DNA from: an uncultured Mycoplasmatota bacterium
GTDB taxonomy: Bacteria > Bacillota_I > Bacilli_A > RF39 > UBA660
Direction of reading: 5' to 3'
Assembly (NCBI GenBank): GCA_900546055.1
Contig: URBG01000001.1
Span: 1 to 64,000 of the forward strand
DNA: 64,000 nt
How positions within the stretch are numbered: position 1 is the first letter of the stretch; every line of letters begins with the position of its first letter. The translations under genes and the position numbers were made by a program. The notes under the pieces were generated by a model that saw nothing but the letters and a program-made list of their open reading frames with translations, was not told where the DNA came from and ran no database searches. This document shows, piece by piece, positions 44,037 to 53,152 of the stretch.

Positions 44037-44306
44037 ATGAATTATAATGGTTTAGATGATTTTTCTTATAATGATTTGATTTCGTTTAAAAATGTGTATA
44101 AAACTGTACGAAATGTTAGTGTAAGTGTTCTTCCTTTTACTTTAGCATATGCAACTTTCAGAAATGACGAAATTGGTGTCTTTCTTTTTGCTACAAATGC
44201 TTTATTGGCTGGAACGTGCGCAAAAACTGTTAAAACAGCAAATAATAAAATTGCAGAGAGGGATGCTTGTAAGTATAGTTTAGTTAAAAGACATAGAGCA
44301 CATTAA
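44037..44306 (+). CDS. 89-residue protein of unknown function, strongly expressed by its signals
   Basis: A small protein, MNYNGLDDFSYNDLISFK at the start, one moderately hydrophobic middle region (about residues 30-65, with two short alanine-rich helices) and a basic end (KRHRAH). I recognise no family. AAAGGAGG is an ideal ribosome site, the promoter is a perfect consensus, and a symmetric terminator follows. Such signals suit an abundant protein. The middle could be a weak hairpin of two spans. It stands alone between the PH-domain operon and the HD gene. Confidence 0.65.
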   Translation: MNYNGLDDFSYNDLISFKNVYKTVRNVSVSVLPFTLAYATFRNDEIGVFLFATNALLAGTCAKTVKTANNKIAERDACKYSLVKRHRAH

Positions 44307-44327
44307 AAAGTCAGAATTCTGACTTTT
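44306..44327. terminator. bidirectional terminator
   Basis: AAAAGTCAGAATTCTGACTTTT, a perfect palindrome between two convergent genes. Confidence 0.85.
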
Positions 44328-45228
44328 ATTTTTTTATTAAACGTTTTGATGAGTGTGGTACACTTTGAGTATCAATTTTAGTATAGCCTAAGAGATTAAG
44401 AATGTCATCATTAGTATATGGTGATTCTATACTATCTAAAGCGAGATCAGCTTGAACTAATAGTTCTTCACGGTCAATAGTTTGTTTTATTGCTTGTGAT
44501 ACGTGATTAGCATCTAACTGTTCTATATTACCAGCAATTTTTTTATTACCTTTAGCATATTCGTAAAGGGCCATGCGTAATTGAATTCTAGTAATTGGGT
44601 CCATAATGAAACCAGTTATATCAATATCAAATTCATCAGTAAAGTCATGGAAACAAGTATGTAAATCCTCAAATTCGAAAGCCGGTTTATCTCCCATGCT
44701 TGCGAGCCCAAGGTATTTCCCCCATTCTGACATTTCTGGCATTGCACTTAAGCCACTGATAGTATCGGTTAGATTTACTAGAAAAGGAACTTTTCCTCTT
44801 GGGATTTTTGTAAGATTAAGTGGCCACATGTGATTTTCAATACTGCTTTGGATTGTTCTAGTTGTAAAGGCTGGGAAGAATTTTGCAGCATTTTGCGAAG
44901 CTTCTTTAGCATGGGTAAATCCATGTTTTTTAAACAACTTATCATTTGCTCTTTCTTCATTAAACTTCCATTTAAATGGGTAGAAATCATGAAGGATACC
45001 AGCGTAAGTAGCCTCAACTTGTTCTTTGGTACTAAGGCCTTGCTTTTTGGCTTGTAAATAGTCAGAATAAGCATTATCTAGGCAATGTTCATAAACTGAT
45101 AAGTCCTCATGATGCTCATAGGTAATTCTTTTTTTAAATTCTGGGTGTTCTAAAATAGGTTTTATTATTTTTAAAAATTCTAGATCTTTTAAAGCATCTT
45201 GAATATTTTCGCGAGCAGTTTTTTTCAT
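44326..45228 (-). CDS. HD-domain protein
   Basis: A 300-residue soluble protein with HD-superfamily metal residues: H in LSVYEHCLDNAYSD, the H-D pair in YAGILHDFYPFKW, and later histidines in KHGFTHAKEASQN and SSIENHMWPLN. The order fits an HD phosphohydrolase of the YfbR/YqeK-like sort. The substrate is unknown; nucleotides are likely. A promoter lies just upstream on the minus strand (TTGACA, TATGAT, spacer 17) and AAAGGAG precedes the ATG. Confidence 0.8.
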   Translation of the reverse strand: MKKTARENIQDALKDLEFLKIIKPILEHPEFKKRITYEHHEDLSVYEHCLDNAYSDYLQAKKQGLSTKEQVEATYAGILHDFYPFKWKFNEERANDKLFKKHGFTHAKEASQNAAKFFPAFTTRTIQSSIENHMWPLNLTKIPRGKVPFLVNLTDTISGLSAMPEMSEWGKYLGLASMGDKPAFEFEDLHTCFHDFTDEFDIDITGFIMDPITRIQLRMALYEYAKGNKKIAGNIEQLDANHVSQAIKQTIDREELLVQADLALDSIESPYTNDDILNLLGYTKIDTQSVPHSSKRLIKK

Positions 45229-45255
45229 AGTGTATACTCTCCTTTGATGATTGTT

Positions 45256-45284
45256 ATCATATACTATTTCTATGTTTTTGTCAA
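45256..45284 (-). promoter_or_regulatory. promoter of the HD gene
   Basis: On the minus strand TTGACA (45284-45279) and TATGAT (45261-45256), spacer 17. Confidence 0.7.
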
Positions 45285-45294
45285 ATAAAAAGGA

Positions 45295-46062
45295 CTAATT
45301 ATAGCCCAAAAAGGTTTTTATAGTTTCAAAGTCTAATTGTAATAGGACAATAATAATGGCGCCGGCGGCTAAAAATGGACCAAAGGGTATTATATGTTCT
45401 GAGTTTTTCTTTAATAGGATTAATGATATTGGTAAGCCAATAAGTGAACCTAAGAAAATAGAAAAAATAGTCATTGGATAACCTAAAACTAGTCCAAAAA
45501 TGGCCATTAGTTTTATATCTCCCCCACCCATTGATTCTTTTTTAAATAAAATATCACCAAATTTTTTTATAGCCCACATTGTGAAAAAAGCAAGAATAGC
45601 ACTAACGAGACTTGGTAAAAGAGCGTTGAATCCATTTACAAATAAAATTTCAAAGCCTAGGAGAATTCCGAAAGTTAATAAAACACTATCAGATATTATC
45701 ATATAATTATAATCACTGACAACGATTATAACAAGCATCGAAATAAATGTTAATGGAATAATTAAGTCTGGCGTTAGGCCATATATAAGGTAAGCTAAAG
45801 TGAAGAAAATACCTGTTAGTAATTCAAAAATAGCGTAAAAAGGGGAAATTTTTGTTTGACAGTGTTTACATTTCCCTTTTTGAAAAAGAAAAGATAATAT
45901 TGGAATTAATTCACTAGCTCCTAGTCGAGTATTACAGTTAGGGCAATGGCTTGGAGGGTTTACTATCGATTCCCCTCTTGGAAGTCTAAAGCCAACGACA
46001 TTATAAAAGGAACCTAGGATGGTTCCTAGGATGAACATAACTATACCATAAAATACTTCCAT
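45295..46062 (-). CDS. prepilin peptidase (ComC/PilD-like)
   Basis: A 255-residue membrane aspartyl protease that cuts, and often methylates, type IV prepilin-like proteins. The N-terminal part has the four-cysteine zinc loop (HCPNCNTRLG and KCKHCQTKISP). The two catalytic aspartates are in VVSDYNYMIISD and GGGDIKLMAIFG (the GxGD-type motif). AAGGAGG precedes the ATG, ten bases after the secretion F-type gene. No prepilin gene is seen in the window; substrates are likely encoded elsewhere. With ComEA/ComEC 8 kb away it may serve DNA uptake. Confidence 0.93.
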   Translation of the reverse strand: MEVFYGIVMFILGTILGSFYNVVGFRLPRGESIVNPPSHCPNCNTRLGASELIPILSFLFQKGKCKHCQTKISPFYAIFELLTGIFFTLAYLIYGLTPDLIIPLTFISMLVIIVVSDYNYMIISDSVLLTFGILLGFEILFVNGFNALLPSLVSAILAFFTMWAIKKFGDILFKKESMGGGDIKLMAIFGLVLGYPMTIFSIFLGSLIGLPISLILLKKNSEHIIPFGPFLAAGAIIIVLLQLDFETIKTFLGYN

Positions 46063-46072
46063 AAGTTCCTCC

Positions 46073-47947
46073 TTATTGTTGAATAGCGCTATACATGTTG
46101 AACATTGGAACAACGATGGCCAGAACGATAACACCGACCATAACAGTTAGTAAAATAATCATTACTGGCTCGATAAAGGTTTTTATACGGCTAACGGAAT
46201 TTCGATGTAAATCTTGATAATAAGTTGATACTTTTGCCATCATTTCAGGTAATTGACCAGTCTTTTCACCAGTAACTATCATTTCATAAGCTGGGATTGG
46301 AAATGCCCATTGATCTTTAAATGCAGATGAAATTTTATCACCTTTAGCAATGTTGGTAATAGCGTCAATAATCATCATTTTGTATATTTCGTTATTAGTA
46401 ACTTTATTTAATATATCCATACTGTCAGTGATAAAGACATTGTGCGCTAGTAATGAAGAAAATGTCTTGGTAAACATTGTAACTTCATTATATATAATTA
46501 CGTTTCCAAATACTGGAAGGTGCATGCCTATCCATTGAACTGTGGCTCTAAATGATTTTACCTTTCTGAATAGATACATGAAAATTAGTAAGAAAGCAAT
46601 AAATCCAAGACCAATCCAAATAGCATAGTCACCCAAGAAGCTGCTTAAGTCAAGGACGAATTGAGTAATTCCTGGAATTTCTGCATTATCCATGCTATCA
46701 TAAATTTCTACGAATTTAGGAACAACATAAAGCATAATGAATAACCCAACACCAATTGCAACGATAAAGATAATTATCGGATACATCATAGCACTAACCA
46801 TAGCTTTTCTTGTAGCTTCGGCTTCAGTATAATATGCTTCCATATCATCTAAGGCTTCTGGCAATTCACCGGTCATTTCTGATGCTTTAACCATGTTTAT
46901 TAATAATCTTGGGAAGGCGTCTCCTTGTTTACTTAAAGCTTCACTAAAGCTTTGTCCAGTTGAAAGGTCGTAAACAACACCTCTTAGGATTTTTTGGTAA
47001 CTAGGGTTTTTAAATTGTTTTATTAAGATTTTTACTGAATCTACTAATGGAATACCAGCTTTTAAATAAGTTGATAATTGCGCTAACAAGAAAATTAAAT
47101 CTTTTGTTTTGATCTTTGCGTGACTTGAACCATGAGATCCGTGAAATAGTTGAATCCATTTTGAGGTTTTAATACTATAAACAGTATTCCCTTCACTTAA
47201 TAGGAAAGAGTGTACTTCGACTTTTGAATATGCATCAAAGTATCCAGTAACTTCTTTGCCTTCTGGAGTCCTAACTTCATATTTATATGTAAGTTTGACT
47301 TTACTTTTTTTAGCATCATCACTATTAAAATCAATTAGTAGTACTTCTCTGTTAATGTCTTTTTTATTTTTGGCTTCTTTAACAAATGATAAATTATTCC
47401 ATTTGCGTTTAAAGAAATTACTAGTGTTTTTTGGTAAGTTGATAATTGAATTTCCGAAGTCTTCAAATTTATCACCAATGGTTTTGCGTTCACGTTTAAT
47501 GTTTTCATTGATATAAACGTTGTCGTCATTATGCTTTTTACGTTTAGACTCTTTTTCTTTGGCTTCGGTAATTTTTTCTCTTAATGCATTTTCTTTTTCT
47601 TTTTGAATTGCTTGCTCGCGTTTGGCTTTTTCTATAAGTTCTTCACGATGTTTTTTAGCCATTATTTCGCGTTCTTTAGCTTTTTTCTCACGTTTTTCCT
47701 GATTACTGTTGCGAATGGTTCCAAAGATTATTTGGAAAGTTAATACAAAATGCGATAAAACACTTATAATTATTAATGGAAAGTTTTTAAAACCAAGTAA
47801 TACGTATTTAAAGAATTTGCCAATCTGTTTTATGATAACTATTAGTCCTTGGAAGATGTATTTTATGAACAATCCAAGTAATTTGATTATACCAGCAAAA
47901 AATTTGTACACATAGATACAAGGTAAAAGTAAAGTCTTTAGCCCCAT
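46073..47947 (-). CDS. type II secretion / type IV pilus F protein (ComGB/PilC-like) with long N-terminal extension
   Basis: A 624-residue inner-membrane platform protein for a pilus or pseudopilus. The usual PilC part begins near residue 217 (KVKLTYKYEVRTPEGKEVTG) and holds two T2SSF domains (about 290-410 and 495-615), each with the typical LSTYLKAGIPLVDS-like and FTKTFSSLLAHNVFI segments. In front are about 215 extra residues: a very hydrophobic stretch (1-78, probably two spans) and a lysine/glutamate-rich coiled coil (80-145). Family members usually have 340-410 residues. AAGGTG precedes the ATG. A pilus ATPase is not seen nearby. Confidence 0.88.
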   Translation of the reverse strand: MGLKTLLLPCIYVYKFFAGIIKLLGLFIKYIFQGLIVIIKQIGKFFKYVLLGFKNFPLIIISVLSHFVLTFQIIFGTIRNSNQEKREKKAKEREIMAKKHREELIEKAKREQAIQKEKENALREKITEAKEKESKRKKHNDDNVYINENIKRERKTIGDKFEDFGNSIINLPKNTSNFFKRKWNNLSFVKEAKNKKDINREVLLIDFNSDDAKKSKVKLTYKYEVRTPEGKEVTGYFDAYSKVEVHSFLLSEGNTVYSIKTSKWIQLFHGSHGSSHAKIKTKDLIFLLAQLSTYLKAGIPLVDSVKILIKQFKNPSYQKILRGVVYDLSTGQSFSEALSKQGDAFPRLLINMVKASEMTGELPEALDDMEAYYTEAEATRKAMVSAMMYPIIIFIVAIGVGLFIMLYVVPKFVEIYDSMDNAEIPGITQFVLDLSSFLGDYAIWIGLGFIAFLLIFMYLFRKVKSFRATVQWIGMHLPVFGNVIIYNEVTMFTKTFSSLLAHNVFITDSMDILNKVTNNEIYKMMIIDAITNIAKGDKISSAFKDQWAFPIPAYEMIVTGEKTGQLPEMMAKVSTYYQDLHRNSVSRIKTFIEPVMIILLTVMVGVIVLAIVVPMFNMYSAIQQ

Positions 47948-48054
47948 ATAGACACCTTCCTATCATTTCTACTGTAAATAATTATAACATATTTTGACGA
48001 TAAACAAAACATTTTTTTCGAAAAACATATAATATGTTAGAAAGGAGTGTGTAT

Positions 48055-48417
48055 ATGAATTATTTTAATCCATATTATATGATGACTCCTATGGTTTCAG
48101 CGGCTCGTCCAGGTTTATTTAGCGCTTTACGTGGTGCGACAAGCGGTGGACTTACTTTAAGTAATATTGTAAATGGAACCCAGAAAACTTTAGGAATTAT
48201 TAATCAAGCGATTCCAATAGTGAAGCAAGTTACTCCCGTAATGAGAAATGCCAAAACAATGTTTAAAGTAATGAATGAATTCAAAAAGGTAGAGACTCCT
48301 TCTACACCAAAAACCGAAGAAAAACAAAACGTAAGCAGTAGTACAAATGCGGGTGTAAGTGAGACTGTGGCAGAAAAAACAGAAACTATGGATGGTGGCC
48401 CAACGTTTTTTGCCTAG
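48055..48417 (+). CDS. YqfQ/VrrA-like protein
   Basis: A 120-residue protein beginning MNYFNPYYMMTPMVSAARPG. The Tyr/Pro/Met-rich start and the middle segment LSNIVNGTQKTLGIINQAIP with QVTPVMRNAKTMFKVM match the YqfQ (VrrA) family. In Bacillus yqfQ lies near sigA, dnaG and trmK, which are also next door here. Function is unknown; a surface or spore link has been suggested in Bacillus. AAAGGAG lies seven bases before the chosen ATG. The C-terminal 40 residues are low-complexity Thr/Glu/Ser. Confidence 0.75.
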   Translation: MNYFNPYYMMTPMVSAARPGLFSALRGATSGGLTLSNIVNGTQKTLGIINQAIPIVKQVTPVMRNAKTMFKVMNEFKKVETPSTPKTEEKQNVSSSTNAGVSETVAEKTETMDGGPTFFA

Positions 48418-48420
48418 TAA

Positions 48421-48450
48421 AAAAGAAAACTATATGAGGTTTTCTTTTTT
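48421..48450 (+). terminator. intrinsic terminator after the YqfQ-like gene
   Basis: AAGAAAAC / GGTTTTCTT hairpin and eight T. Confidence 0.8.
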
Positions 48451-48574
48451 TTGTTATATTATTTTTAACTTTCAAAGTGACTTTTTGTTTTTTCACTCTT
48501 TGTTTTATCCAATAACTCCGTAAAAGTCAATTATAAGCTAAAAAGAATTTACAATTAACTTAGGTGATTTTGTT

Positions 48575-49045
48575 ATGTTAATAAAGTTTAAAAGAATTAA
48601 TGATGTGAGAATTGATAATGACTTAACAATTAAAGAAGTTGCTAAAATAATTGGTATTAGTCCTGATAACTATTTTGATTATGCCAATGGAAGATCGAAT
48701 TTTCCTTTAATTAAACTTAATCGATTGGTTAATTATTTTGAAATAAGTTTTGATTATATTACAGGACTTTCGGATGTTAAAAGTTGTTATCCAGGAAGCA
48801 TTGACATTGATATTTTAAGAAAAAGATTAGAGATGGTGCGTAAGGAAAACAAGCTTTCGCAAGATGAGGCAGCTAGAGTTACGGGTGACAAACAAAGTAC
48901 TTATTGGAATTATGAAAAGGGATATTCGACGATTCCATTATCTAAACTATATTTATTAGCTAAATTTTATAATGTTTCTATTGATTACTTACTAGGTAAA
49001 ACTGAGAACAGAAAAATATTGCAAAAAAAGAAAGTTGTTATTTAA
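48575..49045 (+). CDS. protein with two XRE-type helix-turn-helix domains
   Basis: A 156-residue regulator-like protein made of two tandem XRE/Cro domains. The first (about residues 10-65) has LTIKEVAKIIGISPDNYFDY and ends FEISFDYITGL; the second (about 80-145) has KLSQDEAARVTGDKQSTYWN and ends FYNVSIDYLLGK. Two DNA-binding units in one short chain and no other domain suggest a compact regulator that could bind two half-sites. It ends 8 bases inside the convergent trmK gene. Targets unknown. Confidence 0.8.
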   Translation: MLIKFKRINDVRIDNDLTIKEVAKIIGISPDNYFDYANGRSNFPLIKLNRLVNYFEISFDYITGLSDVKSCYPGSIDIDILRKRLEMVRKENKLSQDEAARVTGDKQSTYWNYEKGYSTIPLSKLYLLAKFYNVSIDYLLGKTENRKILQKKKVVI

Positions 49046-49643
49046 CTTTCTTTTTAATTTTTTTAACTATTCGTTTGTATTTAAATTTTTTAATCTTATT
49101 TTTTTCGTTCATTGATTTTACTTGATAATAATTAAGAAGTTTTCTCATATATGGAATATTGTTTATGAGAAATGGACTTACGATGTCATCACATTTTAGG
49201 CCTTTTCCATACTTATAATAAGCGATAACATAGTAACGTTTTTCTTTAATAACTAACTCTTTTTCGATATGATACCCTTTTTTGCGCATAGCTTTTCTAA
49301 CTAAGTGAGTGTTATTGTTTGGGCTTAAAATTAAATCGTTTGTTATTTTATGTTTTAAAATATTAATGATTGTTTTAGCTCCCATACCTGAAATTATAAT
49401 TATTTCATTACTCAAATCAGGAAGTCCATCTAGAACTTTGGTTTTTACTTTGGCATTCGCTTTTTCAATATTCTTTTGTGCTCTATTTATTGCTTCTTTT
49501 GAAATATCAGTAGCTAGACAATCACAATTTTTAACTTTATTTAAGTAAATATCAACTAAAGCATGGTCAGCGCCAACATCAATGACTTGGCTGTTTTCGG
49601 GAATTAAATCACAAATAGCCTGCAGACGTTTATTTATTTTCAT
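49038..49643 (-). CDS. trmK: tRNA (adenine(22)-N1)-methyltransferase TrmK
   Basis: A 201-residue SAM-dependent enzyme that makes m1A22 in bacterial tRNA. The family opening LQAICDLIPENSQVIDVGADHALV includes motif I, and later IISGMGAKTIINIL carries the S-G-M-G motif typical of TrmK. The end is very basic (KKIKKKVK). Its ATG shares the A of the rpoD stop codon (TAATG), so it is translationally coupled to rpoD; this order is also found in Bacillus. The 3' end overlaps the opposing HTH gene by 8 bases. Confidence 0.92.
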   Translation of the reverse strand: MKINKRLQAICDLIPENSQVIDVGADHALVDIYLNKVKNCDCLATDISKEAINRAQKNIEKANAKVKTKVLDGLPDLSNEIIIISGMGAKTIINILKHKITNDLILSPNNNTHLVRKAMRKKGYHIEKELVIKEKRYYVIAYYKYGKGLKCDDIVSPFLINNIPYMRKLLNYYQVKSMNEKNKIKKFKYKRIVKKIKKKVK

Positions 49644-50716
49644 TAGTCACCTAAATAATCTTTTAGTTTGCGACTGCGTGAAGGATGACGCAATTTTCTT
49701 AGTGCCTTAGCTTCTATTTGTCTGATACGTTCTCTGGTAACTCCAAATAGTTGACCAACTTCTTCTAAGGTTCTTGGTCTACCATCTTCTAAACCAAAAC
49801 GCAATCTAATAACTTTCTCTTCTCTTTCAGTTAAAGTTAGTAATACTTCAGAAATTTCATCTTTTAATAATTCGTTAACTGCAAAGTCTTCAGGGCTCAT
49901 ATTGGTCTCATCAGGAATGAAATCACCTAAATGTGAGTCATCTTCCTCTCCAATTGGTGTTTCTAAACTTACAGGTTCTTGACTTATTTTATAAATTTCA
50001 CGTATTTTTTCTACAGAAGTTCCCATTTTTTTAGATAATTCTTCTTCGGTTGGTTCTCTATTTAATTCTAAGGTTAGTTGTCTTTCAACTCTAGCTAATT
50101 TATTAATAGTTTCAACCATATGCACGGGAACTCTGATGGTTCTAGCTTGGTCAGCGATTGCTCTAGTAATAGCTTGTCTAATCCACCAAGTGGCATAAGT
50201 TGAAAATTTATACCCTTTAGATACATCAAATTTTTCTACAGCTTTCATTAATCCAATGTTTCCTTCTTGAATAAGGTCTAAGAATAACATCCCACGGCCA
50301 ACGTATCTTTTGGCAATACTTACAACTAAACGTAAGTTGGCTTCTGCAAGTGTTGCTTTAGCTGTTTCATCACCGGCAATAATACGATCTGCTAAATCAG
50401 CTTCTTCTTCATTGCTTAATAATTTTATTTGACCTATTTCTTTTAGGTACATTCTAACGGGATCATTGATAGTTAAATCTTTTGATAAAGTTTCAGTATC
50501 AGCGATTTGCTCGTGTTCATCATCATTAGGGTTTTCAGATACAACATGGATGCCATTTTCAGTAAAAGCGTTATATAAATCGTCTAAGGCGTCTGCATCT
50601 AACTCTAAGCCTTTTAATTTATCAGCTAATTCTTCATATGTAATTTGTCCCTTCTTCTTTCCTATATTGATTAATTCTTTTTTTCTTTCTTCAAATGTTT
50701 TTATTTCGTTAAACAT
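49643..50716 (-). CDS. rpoD: primary sigma factor RpoD (SigA)
   Basis: A 357-residue housekeeping sigma factor. Region 1.1 is at the N-terminus; region 1.2 is [16 protein letters not shown]; regions 2.1-2.4 include [20 protein letters not shown] and [20 protein letters not shown] given as separate parts; region 3 runs through [17 protein letters not shown]; and region 4.2 has the helix-turn-helix [20 protein letters not shown]. This fits the TTGACA / TATAAT promoters found across the window. AAGGAG precedes the ATG, which overlaps dnaG by 8 bases. Length is close to Bacillus SigA (about 370). Confidence 0.97.
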   Translation of the reverse strand: MFNEIKTFEERKKELINIGKKKGQITYEELADKLKGLELDADALDDLYNAFTENGIHVVSENPNDDEHEQIADTETLSKDLTINDPVRMYLKEIGQIKLLSNEEEADLADRIIAGDETAKATLAEANLRLVVSIAKRYVGRGMLFLDLIQEGNIGLMKAVEKFDVSKGYKFSTYATWWIRQAITRAIADQARTIRVPVHMVETINKLARVERQLTLELNREPTEEELSKKMGTSVEKIREIYKISQEPVSLETPIGEEDDSHLGDFIPDETNMSPEDFAVNELLKDEISEVLLTLTEREEKVIRLRFGLEDGRPRTLEEVGQLFGVTRERIRQIEAKALRKLRHPSRSRKLKDYLGD

Positions 50717-52442
50717 TGCTACACTCCTTTTTTAAATCGATAATTTTTTGGGCAATTTCGGCTTTTTTTAATGGATCTATTTCATTTTTCATTTGATTCT
50801 TCAAACGATTGGTTTCAGTCTTAACATTATAATCCTTAATAGCCTTAATATAGTCCTCTATTTCTTTTAAACTATAATTTTCATCAAGATTGGCATTTTG
50901 AACTTTAGCTATGGTGTTCAAGATATCCTTATCACATTCGATATAATCGATTAGATCAGCTTGGTTAATAAAACCGTTTTCTTTGTGAAATAGGCTTATT
51001 TCTCGAGCTAACAAACGATATTCCTCAGTTGGCATGTATGTAACTTTGTTGTTATACATTTTAATGACTTCAGGGCTATGAAGCATATGAAATAATAAGT
51101 TTCTCTCAGCTATTTCGTATTTAGATGTTTTTATTTTTTGGGTTGGTTTAACAACTTTGGGTTTGTCAACTTTTCGAACTTCAAGCTTTTCTCTAATTAA
51201 ATTTTCGTCGATGTTGGTTTCTTCAATTAATTTTTTTATGGTTATTTCTTTTAAAATGTCATCCTCAATCTTACTAATTTCTTTAATAACCTCGGTAATA
51301 TATTTGGCTTCATCAACACTGTTATTTAAATTTTTCCCCATTTTAAGAAATGAAAGTTTAAAATCCATAATACTAATTGGATTATTAATTCTAATTTCAA
51401 ATTCTTTAACTCCATTTTTACGAATAAATTCGTCGGGATCCATATTGTTTTCGAGGCGAATAACTTTGGGTGTAACACCAATAGCGATTAGTTCATCGGC
51501 ACAAGCCATAGTGGCTTTAGCACCTGCTTCATCACCGTCAAAGCATAATATAACTTCTTTAGCGAGTTTTTTTATTAGTAAAGCTTGATTTTTGGTAACA
51601 GCAGTTCCCATAGTAGCAACGACATTTTTGATACCAACAGTATGGGCTCTAATAACATCCATAAATCCTTCCATAACAAGGATTTGGTTTTTTTGTCTAG
51701 CGCTTTCTTTAGCGCGGTGGTAGTTATATAAAAGCTCCCCTTTTTTGAATATTTCTGTTTCTCTAGTATTGAAATATTTAGAATTATCTTCACGATTATA
51801 GATACGCCCACTATATGCAACTGCTTGTCCATTTAAATCATATAGTGGAAACATAATGCGCTCATAGAATAAATCTAAATAACCATATTCGTTTTTATTT
51901 ACGAGACCGCTTTTCATAATATCTTTTTCATTAAATTTCTTTAATAGAATTTTAGAAAGTGCATCTTTGCCTTTAAGGGCTAGTCCAATTTGAAATTCTT
52001 TAATTATTTCTTCAGTAATACCACGATTGTGAAGATATTCTTTAGCATCTTTACCAGCGGCAGTATTTATATTATTTATATAAAATTTTAAACTTAAATC
52101 ATAAATGTCGTGCAATGCTGTATGATTTTGAACTTTTGGGGCTTGTCTGATATTAACAGCAATTCCAGCAATATCGGCTACTTTTTGAACAGCTTCGCTA
52201 AATGGAATGTTTTCATAATCCATTATGAATTTGAAAACTGTTCCAGTTGCTCCACAAGAGAAACATTTATAAATTTTTTTATCGCGATTAACACTCATGC
52301 TTGGATTGTTATCATCATGAAATGGACAAACGCCAAAAAAGTTTTTACCTTTTGGTGTTAGCGCAACATAGTTTGATATGACATTAACAATATCAACACT
52401 GTCACGAATTTCATTGATTTTTTCTTGACTTAAAAAACTCAT
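50709..52442 (-). CDS. dnaG: DNA primase DnaG
   Basis: A 577-residue primase that makes RNA primers at the fork. The CHC2 zinc finger is [12 protein letters not shown] and [10 protein letters not shown]; the catalytic core has LKGKDALS and the TOPRIM acids in [12 protein letters not shown] and [12 protein letters not shown]. The C-terminal helicase-binding part is less conserved, as usual. Of two ATGs six bases apart I take the second, as GGGAG is nine bases from it. It heads the dnaG-rpoD-trmK run, with 8-base and 1-base overlaps. Confidence 0.97.
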   Translation of the reverse strand: MSFLSQEKINEIRDSVDIVNVISNYVALTPKGKNFFGVCPFHDDNNPSMSVNRDKKIYKCFSCGATGTVFKFIMDYENIPFSEAVQKVADIAGIAVNIRQAPKVQNHTALHDIYDLSLKFYINNINTAAGKDAKEYLHNRGITEEIIKEFQIGLALKGKDALSKILLKKFNEKDIMKSGLVNKNEYGYLDLFYERIMFPLYDLNGQAVAYSGRIYNREDNSKYFNTRETEIFKKGELLYNYHRAKESARQKNQILVMEGFMDVIRAHTVGIKNVVATMGTAVTKNQALLIKKLAKEVILCFDGDEAGAKATMACADELIAIGVTPKVIRLENNMDPDEFIRKNGVKEFEIRINNPISIMDFKLSFLKMGKNLNNSVDEAKYITEVIKEISKIEDDILKEITIKKLIEETNIDENLIREKLEVRKVDKPKVVKPTQKIKTSKYEIAERNLLFHMLHSPEVIKMYNNKVTYMPTEEYRLLAREISLFHKENGFINQADLIDYIECDKDILNTIAKVQNANLDENYSLKEIEDYIKAIKDYNVKTETNRLKNQMKNEIDPLKKAEIAQKIIDLKKECSNV

Positions 52443-52563
52443 GGACATCTACTCCCTATATATAATATACGACATTTACCTAGCGATTTCCTTTTTTTTT
52501 AAACAAAAAAATTATATTTTTTGACAATTTTCATATAATAATTAGTAAAAAAGAGGTGTTTTT

Positions 52564-53100
52564 GTGTCATTGAAACGTTTAAAAGTGATTGATGTGTTTA
52601 TAATTTTTGCTTTATGTTTTCTAACGCATTTTATTTATTCCTGGTTTCCTAATACTCTATTTAGTATTTTCTTTCCAGTAAATGAAAGCATATGGGAACA
52701 TATGAAAATGCTTTTTTCAGCAATTATTATATTTAGTGTGGTTGATTTTATACTCCTTAAAGTATTTGAAATAGAATATCGAAACTTTATTACAAGTATA
52801 TTTTTATCGGCGGTTTTAAGTATTATCATTTTTCTAGCTATTTATTTGCCCCTTTATTATTTTATAGGAGAAAATATGGTTTTAAATTTAACTGTTCTTT
52901 TTGTTTCTATAGTGTTTAGCCAAGCGGTAAGTTATTTTGTTTTAGAAAGTAAGGACTATGGTTTACTTAATTATGTCAGTTTAATTGGCATTATATTTAG
53001 TTATATTGTTTTTGGTATCTTAACTTACTATCCACCTACAGAAGATTTGTTTTACGATCCTATGGATGAAAAGTTTGGAATAAATACTTATAATGTTTAA
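52564..53100 (+). CDS. DUF6512-family membrane protein
   Basis: A 178-residue protein with five spans. FFPVNESIWEHMKM near residues 38-51 is the recognisable signature of the family, whose function is unknown. It starts at GTG with GAGGTG upstream, and a strong terminator follows, so it is a single-gene unit. No partner gene is evident. Confidence 0.82.
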   Translation: MSLKRLKVIDVFIIFALCFLTHFIYSWFPNTLFSIFFPVNESIWEHMKMLFSAIIIFSVVDFILLKVFEIEYRNFITSIFLSAVLSIIIFLAIYLPLYYFIGENMVLNLTVLFVSIVFSQAVSYFVLESKDYGLLNYVSLIGIIFSYIVFGILTYYPPTEDLFYDPMDEKFGINTYNV

Positions 53101-53107
53101 ACAAGCA

Positions 53108-53130
53108 AAAAGCCCTTATTAAGGGCTTTA
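53108..53130 (+). terminator. intrinsic terminator after the DUF6512 gene
   Basis: AAAGCCCTT / AAGGGCTTT hairpin, nine pairs, between two convergent genes. Confidence 0.85.
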
Positions 53131-53152
53131 TCTATATAAAACGCTAAACGCA

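Noticed and set aside
51157..51588. 143-codon open frame opposite dnaG
   Set aside because: Antisense shadow of the primase gene with no ribosome site.
52526..52545. TTGACA near TATAAT upstream of the DUF6512 gene as a promoter
   Set aside because: The two boxes are only about seven bases apart, far too close to act as a minus-35/minus-10 pair; the true promoter is uncertain.
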